Shown: in pieces, positions 57,076 through 64,000 of the stretch
Layout of the letters: each line of letters opens with the position of its first letter
How positions within the stretch are numbered: the stretch's first letter is position 1
NCBI RefSeq assembly: GCF_000158955.1
Contig: NZ_GG657757.1
Span: forward strand, 7,855,676-7,919,675
Reading direction: 5' to 3'
From: Streptomyces viridochromogenes DSM 40736
GTDB taxonomy: Bacteria > Actinomycetota > Actinomycetes > Streptomycetales > Streptomycetaceae
DNA length: 64,000 nucleotides
The notes under the pieces: model-generated
Told to the model about the DNA's origin: nothing
Database searches by the model: none
The model's input: only the letters and a program-made list of their open reading frames with translations
Program-made: the position numbers and the translations under genes

Positions 57076-58485
57076 ATGACCACCGCTCCCTCGACCACGA
57101 CGGACGAGGCCCCGCAAGACCCCGCCCCGGCACCGTCGAAGAACAGCTGGGCCCCGCTGCGTCCGCTGGTCCTCCGCCTGCACTTCTACGCCGGGGTACT
57201 GGTCGCGCCCTTCCTCCTCGTCGCCGCCGTCACCGGCATGCTCTACGCCGCTTCCTTCCAGGCCGAGAAGGTCGTGTACGACCACGAACTGACCGTCCCC
57301 GCCGGTGAGCGGAAGCTGCCGATCAGTGAGCAGGTGGCCGCCGCCCGCAAGGCCCACCCCGAGGGCACGGTCTCGGCCGTACGCCCCTCACCCGAGGCCG
57401 ACGCGACGACGCGCGTGATGCTGTCCGGCGTCCCCGGCGTCGGCGAGGGCCACACCCTCGCGGTCTTCGTCGATCCGTACACCGCGAAGGTGCGCGGCTC
57501 CCTCGAACAGTACGGCTCGACCGGCGCGCTGCCGCTGCGCACCTGGATCGACGAGTTCCACCGGGACCTGCACCTGGGCGAATCGGGGCGGTGGTACAGC
57601 GAACTGGCGGCCAGTTGGCTGTGGGTGATCTCGGCGGGTGGCCTGGTGCTGTGGTTCTCCCGCCGCCGTGCGCTGCGCAAGGTGCGGGGGACGAGCGGGC
57701 GTCGCCGCACGCTCGGACTGCACGGCACGGTCGGCGTGTGGACGGCGGCCGGGTTTCTCTTCCTCTCGGCGACCGGCCTGACCTGGTCGGCCTACGCCGG
57801 GGCCAGCATCGACGAGCTGCGGACCTCGCTGGGTCAGGCCACCCCGTCGGTGTCGGCGGCGGCGGGCGGTGAGCACGCCGGCCACGGCTCCGCCGCCGGG
57901 GAGGCGGGAGACGCCGCGCACGGTGTGGGCCTCGACCAGGTGCTGGCGGCGGCACGCGCGGAGGGCCTCGGCGACCCGGTGGAGATCGTGCCGCCCGCCG
58001 ACGCGGAGTCCGCGTACGTCGTCAAGCAGGTGCAGCGCGGCTGGCCCGAGAAGCAGGACTCCGTCGCGATCGACCCGGCCGACGGCGAGGTCACCGACGT
58101 CCTGCGGTTCGCCGACTACCCCGTGCTCGCCAAGCTCACCCGCTGGGGCATCGACCTGCACACCGGTGTTCTGTTCGGCCTGGCCAACCAGATCGCCCTG
58201 ATGCTGCTCGCGATCGGCCTCGTGCTGCTGATCGTGTGGGGCTACCGCATGTGGTGGCAGCGCGGCCGGGGCACCGCCTTCGGCCGGCCGATTCCGCGCG
58301 GTGCCTGGCAGCAGGTGCCGCCGCAGATCCTGGTACCGCTGCTGGCGGGCGTCGCCGTACTCGGCTACTTCCTGCCCCTGTTCGGCATCCCGCTGGCGGC
58401 CTTCCTGGCGGTCGACATCCTGCTGGGCGAGATCGCCTACCGGCGGGGGAAACGGTCGTACGGAGCCGGAACTCCGGCCAAGTAG
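57076..58485 (+). CDS. PepSY-associated membrane protein
   Basis: The 469-residue protein has four principal hydrophobic segments: about 34-56, 180-196, 215-233 and 370-390. A pair near 412-440 follows. PepSY-type extracytoplasmic loops lie between them (VDPYTAKVRGSLEQYG, HRDLHLGE and IDPADGEVTDVLRFADYP). It is of the PiuB/iron-uptake-associated PepSY_TM family, whose members may reduce ferric siderophores. A His-rich spot, GEHAGHGS, may bind metal. The start ATG 57076 follows GGGAGAAA. The gene is divergent from the deformylase gene. Confidence 0.9.
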   Translation: MTTAPSTTTDEAPQDPAPAPSKNSWAPLRPLVLRLHFYAGVLVAPFLLVAAVTGMLYAASFQAEKVVYDHELTVPAGERKLPISEQVAAARKAHPEGTVSAVRPSPEADATTRVMLSGVPGVGEGHTLAVFVDPYTAKVRGSLEQYGSTGALPLRTWIDEFHRDLHLGESGRWYSELAASWLWVISAGGLVLWFSRRRALRKVRGTSGRRRTLGLHGTVGVWTAAGFLFLSATGLTWSAYAGASIDELRTSLGQATPSVSAAAGGEHAGHGSAAGEAGDAAHGVGLDQVLAAARAEGLGDPVEIVPPADAESAYVVKQVQRGWPEKQDSVAIDPADGEVTDVLRFADYPVLAKLTRWGIDLHTGVLFGLANQIALMLLAIGLVLLIVWGYRMWWQRGRGTAFGRPIPRGAWQQVPPQILVPLLAGVAVLGYFLPLFGIPLAAFLAVDILLGEIAYRRGKRSYGAGTPAK

Positions 58486-58500
58486 CGGACCCGACGCACA

Positions 58501-58530
58501 GGTGCCCGGCTCCCCACGGAGCCGGGCACC
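58501..58530. terminator. Strong bidirectional hairpin
   Basis: GGTGCCCGGCTCC (58501-58513) and GGAGCCGGGCACC (58518-58530) form a perfect 13-bp stem with loop CCAC between the convergent PepSY and TPR genes. Confidence 0.9.
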
Positions 58531-58544
58531 TCTTGGTAGGGCGG

Positions 58545-58916
58545 TCAGCGCTGCTCGAAGTCACCCGCGAGCGCGGAGGCGATCCGCAGATGCGACTCGG
58601 CCTCGTCGTGCCGGTTCTGCCGCTGGAGCGTGCGGCCCAGCATCAGCCGCGCGTAGTGCTCGACCGGGTCCCGCTCGACGATCGTCCGCAACTCGGTCTC
58701 CGCGCGCCGCAGTTGGGCGGAGTGGTAGTAGGAGCGGGCCAGCAGCAGCCGCGGTCCGGTCTGCTCGGGCACCTCCTCGACCAGCGCGACCAGGACGCGC
58801 GCGGCGGCGGCGTAGTCCTTGGCGTCGAAGAACATCTGCGCGCGCTCCCAGCGCTCCGCCGGCGTGCCGTGCGCGTAGTAGTTCGTGTCGTGGGCCGTGT
58901 CGTAGATCGTGTTCAC
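58545..58916 (-). CDS. Tetratricopeptide-repeat protein
   Basis: The 123-residue cytoplasmic protein consists of about two and a half TPR units (AERWERAQMFFDAKDYAAAARVLVALVEEVPE, ARSYYHSAQLRRAETELRTIVERDPVEHYARLMLGRTLQ). Such proteins mediate protein contacts, with no known partner here. The start is GTG 58916. It lies downstream of the two MarR-type genes on the same strand, with only a 50-base gap, so it may share their transcript. Confidence 0.88.
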   Translation of the reverse strand: MNTIYDTAHDTNYYAHGTPAERWERAQMFFDAKDYAAAARVLVALVEEVPEQTGPRLLLARSYYHSAQLRRAETELRTIVERDPVEHYARLMLGRTLQRQNRHDEAESHLRIASALAGDFEQR

Positions 58917-58966
58917 TCGGGGCCTCCTTCGAGGCCGACAACCGAACCCGTTGGTTCAATATTCCA

Positions 58967-59413
58967 CTACTTGGTCAGGGTGGTCAGCTCGGCGTTCGCC
59001 CGCTCGGTGATCAGGCCCAGCACCCGTCCGGCGACGGCCAGGTCCTCCTCCGGGATGCCGGCGTAGATCCGGGCGGTGAAGGGTGCCGTCTCACCGGCCG
59101 TCCGCGCGTACAGCTCCCGCCCGGCGTCCGTGATCCGCACGCCCGACACGCCGTCCGGTGCCAGCAGTTCCGCGGCGATCAGCCGGCCGATCACCTCGTG
59201 CGCCTCGACCGCGTCGATCTTCAGTGCCCCGACGACACCGTCGACGATCTGCTCGCGCTCGACCGGCCCGTCGGCCGTCGCGGCGAGCCGGAGGGTGACG
59301 GACTGCTGGAAGGTGACGCCGTGCCGGGCCAGTACGTTCTCCAGGACCGCCCGGCCGGCGTAGTGGGCCAGGGCGATCACGCGGGGGTCGACCAGGGGAG
59401 TGGTGGTGGTCAT
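58967..59413 (-). CDS. MarR-like winged-helix protein (second of pair)
   Basis: The 148-residue protein has a winged-helix layout (VLARHGVTFQQSVTLRLAATADGPVEREQIVDGVVGALKIDAVEAHEVIGRLIAAELLA). This resembles MarR proteins but is shorter and more divergent than its neighbour. Its ATG overlaps the stop of the first MarR gene (ATGA). A heteromeric or auxiliary regulator is possible. The first two residues are followed by a Thr run (MTTTTP). Confidence 0.8.
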   Translation of the reverse strand: MTTTTPLVDPRVIALAHYAGRAVLENVLARHGVTFQQSVTLRLAATADGPVEREQIVDGVVGALKIDAVEAHEVIGRLIAAELLAPDGVSGVRITDAGRELYARTAGETAPFTARIYAGIPEEDLAVAGRVLGLITERANAELTTLTK

Positions 59414-59892
59414 GACTGCTCCGTCTCGTTCTCGCTGGAAGGATCAAGAGGTGCGTCGAGCAGGGCCGTCAGATCGCGGGTGAACTCCTGCGCCCGCGCG
59501 CCGTCGAGACCGCCGAGCGGCTCCATGAGTTGCTGGAGGAGCCCTCGGACGACCTTGATCGCCCGCTCGGTGACCTCGCGGCCCTGCTCGGTCAGTGCGA
59601 GCTGCACCGCGCGCGGGTCGCGGGGGTCCCGGGTGCGCTCCAGAAGGCCGGCGGACTCCAGAGCGCGGGCGAGTTTCGACACGTAGAGCGGCTCGAGTCC
59701 GGTGTGGTCGGCGAGGCGACGCTGACTCGGTCGTTCGCCGGAGCGCCGCATGCCGTGCAGCGAGGCCACGAGTGAGTACTGCGCGTGGGTCAGCCCCAGT
59801 GGGGCGACGGCCCGGTCGACCGCCACCCGCCACTTCATCGACAGCCGCCACACCAGGAATCCGGGCGTCGGCCCTTCGGAACCTCTGCTCAT
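59410..59892 (-). CDS. MarR family regulator (first of pair)
   Basis: The 160-residue regulator has the MarR winged helix (about 30-110, LGLTHAQYSLVASLHGM, PSQRRLADHTGLEPLYVSKLARALESAGLLERTRDPRDPRAVQLALTEQG) and the dimerising ends. It faces the pirin gene across 120 bases that hold repeated sites. MarR proteins usually repress the adjacent divergent gene in response to phenolic or oxidant ligands, so pirin control is likely. The second MarR-like gene is coupled by a 4-base overlap. Confidence 0.93.
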   Translation of the reverse strand: MSRGSEGPTPGFLVWRLSMKWRVAVDRAVAPLGLTHAQYSLVASLHGMRRSGERPSQRRLADHTGLEPLYVSKLARALESAGLLERTRDPRDPRAVQLALTEQGREVTERAIKVVRGLLQQLMEPLGGLDGARAQEFTRDLTALLDAPLDPSSENETEQS

Positions 59893-59899
59893 GCCCGAT

Positions 59900-59932
59900 A
59901 CAGTACATGGCTACTATATACATGGCTACTGT
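59900..59932. promoter_or_regulatory. Repeated sites between MarR and pirin genes
   Basis: TACATGGCTACT occurs twice in direct orientation (59904-59915 and 59919-59930), 15 bases apart. ACAGTA (59900-59905) and TACTGT (59927-59932) form an outer inverted repeat. The AT-rich centre includes TATATA, and the site abuts the MarR start, as expected for an autorepressor operator. Confidence 0.68.
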
Positions 59933-60012
59933 TTTGGTGGGGGTGAGGACGCCTGCGCACGGCCCGAATGACGCACTGACGCGAGGCCTTCCGCCGGGCT
60001 AGGTTGTGCGCC

Positions 60013-60978
60013 ATGAGCAATCTTGAGCGCGAGGCGGCACCCGCCCTGTGCGGTGGCCGCGGGTTCGTCGTGGCGGAGCCGGTGCGTGAACTCCTCAGCC
60101 CTCGCCAGGTCAAACTGGGCGAGTCCAGCGAGGTCCGCAGGCTGCTGCCCAACCTGGGCCGCCGTATGGTCGGGGCCTGGTGCTTCGTCGACCACTACGG
60201 GCCCGACGACATCGCCGACGAGCCCGGCATGCAGGTACCGCCGCACCCCCACATGGGTCTGCAGACGGTGAGCTGGCTGCACGAGGGGGAGGTGCTGCAC
60301 CGCGACTCCACCGGCAGCCTCCAGATGATCCGTCCGCGCGAACTGGGCCTGATGACCTCCGGCCGGGCGATCAGCCACTCCGAGGAGAGCCCGCGCTCGC
60401 ACGCCCGTTTCCTGCACGGCGCGCAACTGTGGGTCGCCCTCCCGGACGGTCACCGCCACACCGAGCCGCGCTTCGAACACCACGCCGACCTGCCGACCGT
60501 CACGGCACCCGGACTCAAGGCCACCCTGATCCTCGGCGACCTCGACGGCGCGACCTCGCCCGGCACGGCGTACACCCCGATCGTCGGAGCCGACCTCGCC
60601 CTCGCCCGGGGCGCGGACGTACGTCTCCCCCTGGAACCGGACTTCGAGTACGCGGTCCTGTCCATGTCCGGCGAGGCCCACGTGGACGGCGTCCCGGTCC
60701 TGCCCGGCTCGATGCTCTACCTCGGCTGCGGCCGCACCGAACTCCCCCTCCGGGCGGAGTCGGACGCGGGCCTGATGCTCCTCGGCGGCGAACCGTTCGA
60801 GGAAGAACTGATCATGTTCTGGAACTGGATCGGCCGGACCCAGGAGGAGATCGCGCAGGCGCGGCGGGACTGGATGGAAGGCTCCCGGTTCGGAGAGGTG
60901 AAGGGGTACGACGGGGCTCCACTGCCCGCACCGGAACTGCCGGCGGTGCCGTTGAAACCGCGGGGCAGGGTGCGCTGA
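60013..60978 (+). CDS. Pirin family protein
   Basis: The 321-residue bicupin has the pirin N-terminal domain with metal ligands His78 and His80 (PPHPHMGLQTVSWLHEGEVLHRDS) and His122/Glu124 (AISHSEE), matching the iron-binding His-His-His-Glu set. Some pirins are quercetin dioxygenases; others act as redox-sensing cofactors. Its divergent MarR partner suggests response to phenolics or oxidative stress. ATG 60013 is preferred to the in-frame codon at 60004. Confidence 0.93.
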   Translation: MSNLEREAAPALCGGRGFVVAEPVRELLSPRQVKLGESSEVRRLLPNLGRRMVGAWCFVDHYGPDDIADEPGMQVPPHPHMGLQTVSWLHEGEVLHRDSTGSLQMIRPRELGLMTSGRAISHSEESPRSHARFLHGAQLWVALPDGHRHTEPRFEHHADLPTVTAPGLKATLILGDLDGATSPGTAYTPIVGADLALARGADVRLPLEPDFEYAVLSMSGEAHVDGVPVLPGSMLYLGCGRTELPLRAESDAGLMLLGGEPFEEELIMFWNWIGRTQEEIAQARRDWMEGSRFGEVKGYDGAPLPAPELPAVPLKPRGRVR

Positions 60979-61440
60979 ACTGGGAAAACGCGTCGGCTTC
61001 GGTGACGATCGGGCGAGGCGTGCCGCTTTCGGTGGTCAGGTGGACGGGTCGGCCCCATCGGGGTTTCGGCAAGCTGGGTGGTGAGGGTTTGATCGTGGAC
61101 GCGACCTCGCTGACCTCGCCGCAGGGGGTCACTCGGCTGCGAGCCGGGTCAGGTGACCTGGCCCGCCTCCGTGTATCAGGCGGGCCTGCGAGTCACGGGA
61201 CCTGACGATCAGTCCGCCGAGTTCGACCACGATCAGGCCGATCGCGGTGTAGGCAGCGTCCAGGGTGAGCTGCTCCCTTCGCTGAAGGCGGTGATGAACG
61301 GGGTGGATCACGCCTTAGCAGACCACCTCCCGCTGCGGAACGTCCTCGAGGGCCGCACCTACGCGCCGTCACCCCCCGGCGGGACGCGATCGGCGCCGAC
61401 TTCGCCGGCCGCTCGGCCACCTTCCGGCCGAGCTCGTCGC
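60979..61440. other. 462-base interval without a recognised gene
   Basis: No frame here has a known domain or good start site. The longest stretches are 60 to 106 residues and read as low-information sequence, although a minus-strand stretch (VELGGLIVRSRDSQARLI, 61150-61250) looks less biased than the rest. A hairpin, GGCCCGCCT (61160-61168) with AGGCGGGCC (61178-61186), may terminate the pirin transcript. It could be a remnant of a lost gene. Confidence 0.5.
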
Positions 61441-62097
61441 TCACCGCGCAGGAGTGGCCGGTGAGGCGGGGTCGGGCAGGGGGCGTCGGGCGACCTCGTG
61501 GGCTTCGGCCGGTGTCACGCCCAGCATGCGCAGGACCATCTCGGCGACGTTCGCCGCGGCCTCGTCGCCGTCCAGGTCGGGGCGGGCGAATCTCAGCTCC
61601 ACCAGGGAGAGCAGCGTTCCGCCCAGTGCGGACAGGGCGACCGCTGGGTCGACGGGGGTGAAGCGGCCGGAGGCGAGGCCGGCCTCGAGGTCACGCAGTG
61701 CCCGCCGTGCCAGGCCGTTGTCCGAGTGGAGGTGGCCCATCCCGCGGCGGCGCAGGACCTGCATCAGCTCGGGGTGGGAGTCGGCCATGCGGGCGCTGAG
61801 CCGGAAGCCCGCCGCGACGAGTTCCGCGGGGTCGTCGATTCCCGCAAGGCGCTCGTCGAAGTTCCGGCCGAACTCCTCGAGGGCGTCCACCACGGCTGCC
61901 TCGAACAGCTCCGTCTTGGACTCGAAGTGGTTGTAGAAGGAGCCGAAGCCGACGTCGGCGCGCTCGGCGATCGCCTGGATGCTGGCGCTGGTGTCCCCGG
62001 TTTCGGCGAGTATCTGCCGGGCGGCGCGAAGGAGCGCGCGACGGGTCTCGGCGCGGCGCCGCTCGAACCGGTTGCTGGGCGGGGCTGACGTAGGCAT
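61441..62097 (-). CDS. TetR family repressor of the extradiol dioxygenase unit
   Basis: The 218-residue regulator has a TetR helix-turn-helix (about 12-62, RRAETRRALLRAARQILAETGDTSASIQAIAERADVGFGSFYNHFESKTELF) and a C-terminal domain ending in an Ala/Pro-rich tail. It is divergent from the dioxygenase gene; two TGATGA/TCATCA palindromes lie between, one overlapping the likely promoter. An aromatic substrate or intermediate is the expected inducer, which is an inference. Confidence 0.92.
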   Translation of the reverse strand: MPTSAPPSNRFERRRAETRRALLRAARQILAETGDTSASIQAIAERADVGFGSFYNHFESKTELFEAAVVDALEEFGRNFDERLAGIDDPAELVAAGFRLSARMADSHPELMQVLRRRGMGHLHSDNGLARRALRDLEAGLASGRFTPVDPAVALSALGGTLLSLVELRFARPDLDGDEAAANVAEMVLRMLGVTPAEAHEVARRPLPDPASPATPAR

Positions 62098-62137
62098 ACG
62101 CAGAGTCTAATCGCGAGGGCGATGACAACAGCATCTC

Positions 62138-62208
62138 TGATGAAATCATCATTTCCTGTCGGGGAGACCTTGACGACGAGACTGTCAAACTTGATGATTC
62201 CCTCATCA
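62138..62208. promoter_or_regulatory. Two TGATGA-TCATCA operators and a promoter
   Basis: TGATGA-AA-TCATCA (62138-62151) and TGATGA-TTCCC-TCATCA (62192-62208) share identical 6-bp arms but different centres. TTGACG (62170-62175) and GATGAT (62193-62198) form a plus-strand promoter with a 17-base spacer. The second palindrome covers its -10 box and start point. These are the expected binding sites of the divergent TetR protein. Confidence 0.72.
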
Positions 62209-62232
62209 CGGCAATGCTGCTCGGAGGGCACC

Positions 62233-63378
62233 ATGTCTGAACCCCGCGTCCACGGGACCGATGTCAAGACGGCCCACCAGGACCTGCACAGCGACCAGGG
62301 CGCCCTGCGCGGCGAGCACCCCGGCCGCTCCCGCAATCCCGTCATCAAGGTGGCGGACCTGGCCTGGCTGGAGTTCGAGAAGCCCGACCTGGACCGGGCG
62401 GAGGTCTTCGCCCGCGACTTCGGGTTCGGCATCGCCGCCCGCACGGAGCGGGAGCTGTGGCTGCGCGGCACCTTCCCGGGCTCGCCCTGCATGGTGATCC
62501 GGCGCGGGCGGAGCTCGCGCTTCATCGGCCCGGCGTTCCGCGCGGCGGAGCGGGCCGACCTGGACCGGCTGGCGCGGGCCACCGGCTCCGACGTGCGGGA
62601 CGCGGATGTGCCCGGCGGTGGCAAGGTGGTCGGCCTGCTCGACCCGTCCGGCTCCCCGGTACGGGTGGTGCACTGCGGCGAGCAGCTTTCCGCGCTGCCC
62701 GAGCAGCAGCCGCTGCTGCTCAACTTCGGCACTGCTCACCGTCGTACGAACACCACGCAGCGCCCGCCGCGCGAGCCGTCCCGGATCCAGCGGCTGGGAC
62801 ATCTGGTGCTGGAGACGCGGGTGTTCGAGCGGGCGCTGGACTGGTACTTGGACACCCTCGGCATGATCGTGTCCGACTTCCTGTTCCTGGACGGGCAGCG
62901 CGAGCGCGGCCCGGTCATGGCGTTCATCCGCTGCGACCTCGGCAGCGTGCCGGCCGACCACCACACGCTGGCCATGCACCTGGGGCCGGGCACCGGCTAC
63001 GTCCACTCCGCCTACCAGGTCACCGACCTGGACTCGATCGCGGCCGGCGGCGAATACCTCAAGGAGCGCGGTTACCAGCGCAGTTGGGGCATCGGACGGC
63101 ACATCCAGGGCAGCCAGCTCTTCGACTACTGGCGCGATCCCGACCACTTCATGCTGGAGCACTTCGCCGACGGCGACCTGTTCTCCTGCGACATCGAGCC
63201 CGGCTGGGCGGCCTTCTCGACCAGCGGGCTGGCCCAGTGGGGTCCGCCGGCCACGCGTGACTTCCTCGGTGCGAGCCCCACCCCGGAGCGGGTCCGCCAC
63301 GTCATCGAGGCCCTGCGCGGTGACAACGAGATGGACATGGCGCGTCTGCTGGGTCTGCTCAAGGCCGCCAAGTCCTGA
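62233..63378 (+). CDS. Extradiol ring-cleavage dioxygenase (VOC superfamily)
   Basis: The 381-residue two-module enzyme is of the catechol 2,3-dioxygenase class. The catalytic C-terminal module has ligands His (RLGHLVLE), His (HHTLAMHLG) and Glu (HFMLEHFADG), the 2-His-1-Glu iron site. Residues HSAYQVTDLDS and SQLFDYWRDPD are typical. It cleaves a catechol-type ring beside the hydroxyls, though the substrate is not known. GGAGGG precedes ATG 62233. A fumarylacetoacetase-type hydrolase gene follows after 29 bases, the usual next step in a meta-cleavage pathway. Confidence 0.92.
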   Translation: MSEPRVHGTDVKTAHQDLHSDQGALRGEHPGRSRNPVIKVADLAWLEFEKPDLDRAEVFARDFGFGIAARTERELWLRGTFPGSPCMVIRRGRSSRFIGPAFRAAERADLDRLARATGSDVRDADVPGGGKVVGLLDPSGSPVRVVHCGEQLSALPEQQPLLLNFGTAHRRTNTTQRPPREPSRIQRLGHLVLETRVFERALDWYLDTLGMIVSDFLFLDGQRERGPVMAFIRCDLGSVPADHHTLAMHLGPGTGYVHSAYQVTDLDSIAAGGEYLKERGYQRSWGIGRHIQGSQLFDYWRDPDHFMLEHFADGDLFSCDIEPGWAAFSTSGLAQWGPPATRDFLGASPTPERVRHVIEALRGDNEMDMARLLGLLKAAKS

Positions 63379-63407
63379 ATCCTCAACTCCCTCACGAAAG
63401 TACTGAC

Positions 63408-64000
63408 ATGAGCACCAACGTCCTGCGCACCGCCGACGGGTGGTGGGTGGTTCTCCCCCAAGCTCTCGACTCCGCTCGAGCAGGGGGGACCCCCAACGAC
63501 CGGGCCGTCCCGGTCGACACCAAGGCCGTCACCACCGCCGAACTGATCGCCGACCGGGCCGCCGTACGAGAGGCCGCGCTCTCCGGCGAGCCCGGCACGC
63601 CCGTCGCCGACCTGGCCGCCCTCTCGCCGCTCACCACCCCCTGCAGGGTGGTCGCGCAGATGGTCAACTACCGTAGTCACGCCCGCGATTCGGGCTTCAC
63701 CGGCGACATCCCGCCCGCCTTCTTCCGCAAGGCGTCCGGCTCGGTCAGCGGCCCGGGCGACGCCGTCATCCGGCCCCCGCATGTGAAGTTCCTCGACTAC
63801 GAGATCGAACTCGGCCTCGTCATGGGGGCGCCACTGCCCCTCGGCACCCGAGTCGACGAGCCGGACCTGCCGTCGTACGTCGCCGGGCTGGTGATCACCA
63901 ACGATGTCAGCGCACGGGACATCCAGCTGACCAAGACGCAGTTCTACGAGAGCAAGTCGTACCCGACCTTCACACCGACCGGGCCGTACCTCACCCTGCT
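63408..64000 (+). CDS. Fumarylacetoacetate hydrolase family protein (partial)
   Basis: The frame from ATG 63408 is open to the window end (197 codons, stop beyond). It matches the FAH family: VVAQMVNYRSHARDSGF, FLDYEIELGLVMGAPLP (metal-binding Glu pair) and YVAGLVITNDVSARD. Members hydrolyse or hydrate products of ring cleavage, fitting the dioxygenase just upstream. Codons 16-30 (LPQALDSARAGGTPN) are a dispersed repeat inserted in frame after WWVV, near the N-terminus; relatives are expected to lack it. The rest of the sequence looks normal. Confidence 0.9.
   Translation, partial: MSTNVLRTADGWWVVLPQALDSARAGGTPNDRAVPVDTKAVTTAELIADRAAVREAALSGEPGTPVADLAALSPLTTPCRVVAQMVNYRSHARDSGFTGDIPPAFFRKASGSVSGPGDAVIRPPHVKFLDYEIELGLVMGAPLPLGTRVDEPDLPSYVAGLVITNDVSARDIQLTKTQFYESKSYPTFTPTGPYLTL
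63451..63495. repeat. 45-bp dispersed Streptomyces palindromic repeat, in frame
   Basis: The sequence starts TTCTCCCCCAAGCTCT and ends AGCAGGGGGGACCCCCA. The CCCCC and GGGGG arms plus the internal GCTC/GAGC symmetry form a hairpin. I recognise this as a short repeat scattered widely in Streptomyces genomes, normally between genes. Here it lies inside the FAH gene and is exactly 15 codons long, so the frame is kept. Confidence 0.78.

Noticed and set aside
60979..61440. Possible transposase remnant
   Set aside because: No DDE or other transposase motif, terminal repeats or target duplication could be identified, so no mobile element is called.

Overview
The window looks like a stretch of Streptomyces chromosome. 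Base composition is very high in G+C, codon third positions are almost all G or C, and GTG/TTG starts are common. The gene content (RsbU-type phosphatases, an ANTAR protein, SapA-like and SCO2400-like proteins, a group 2 sigma factor, many TetR/MarR/LacI/AraC regulators) is typical of that genus. There is no ribosomal or core biosynthetic block, no tRNA or rRNA, no CRISPR array, no intact insertion sequence and no polyketide or non-ribosomal peptide cluster. Several genes are decayed. This fits an accessory region or chromosome arm, although the exact position cannot be read from the sequence.

Layout. 0-5.5 kb: a PemK/MazF-like protein, a flotillin with an NfeD-like partner, an amidase, and a secreted GH43/CBM42 arabinan-active enzyme. 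5.5-22.1 kb: a dense signalling block. It holds a PAS-GAF-PP2C-HATPase protein, an AraC regulator facing a phytanoyl-CoA-type dioxygenase with a small coupled partner, a membrane PAS-GGDEF protein with its own coupled partner, a soluble hybrid histidine kinase with six 92-residue HAMP-type repeats, an ANTAR-GAF-PAS-PP2C protein, two DksA/TraR zinc-finger proteins, and a NarL-type two-component pair. 22-28 kb: a SecD-SecF fusion and a set of small exported proteins (SapA-like, two SH3-like) with an SCO2400-like protein. 27.8-42 kb: mixed single genes (XRE-cupin regulator, B3/4 protein, Eis-type acetyltransferase, MFS transporter, sigma factor, CapA-like protein, archease, DJ-1/PfpI protein, PRTase with alpha/beta hydrolase, CaiB-type CoA transferase). 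42-43 kb: a decayed interval.

43-52 kb: regulator-plus-target units. The clearest is a four-gene molybdenum aldehyde oxidoreductase operon (2Fe-2S, FAD/4Fe-4S, Mo subunits and the XdhC maturation factor). It lies downstream of a divergent TetR gene and a large nested palindrome. A second TetR gene faces an FMN reductase across two matching palindromes. 52-64 kb: an aldehyde dehydrogenase behind a LacI-type operator, thioredoxin opposite a disulfide oxidoreductase, peptide deformylase, a PepSY membrane protein, a MarR pair facing pirin, and a TetR gene facing an extradiol dioxygenase plus a fumarylacetoacetase-type hydrolase that runs off the end.

The main surprises are as follows. A 45-bp dispersed Streptomyces repeat sits in frame inside the last gene. 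Two regulators (GlxA/AraC type at 38-39 kb, LacI type at 51-52 kb) each carry one +1 frameshift. Remnants of an EamA transporter, a PucR-type regulator and an ABC-F ATPase remain. The poly-HAMP kinase is built like fungal class III (Nik1-type) kinases and contains a pseudo-receiver. All family assignments come from reading motifs by eye; no database search was run.
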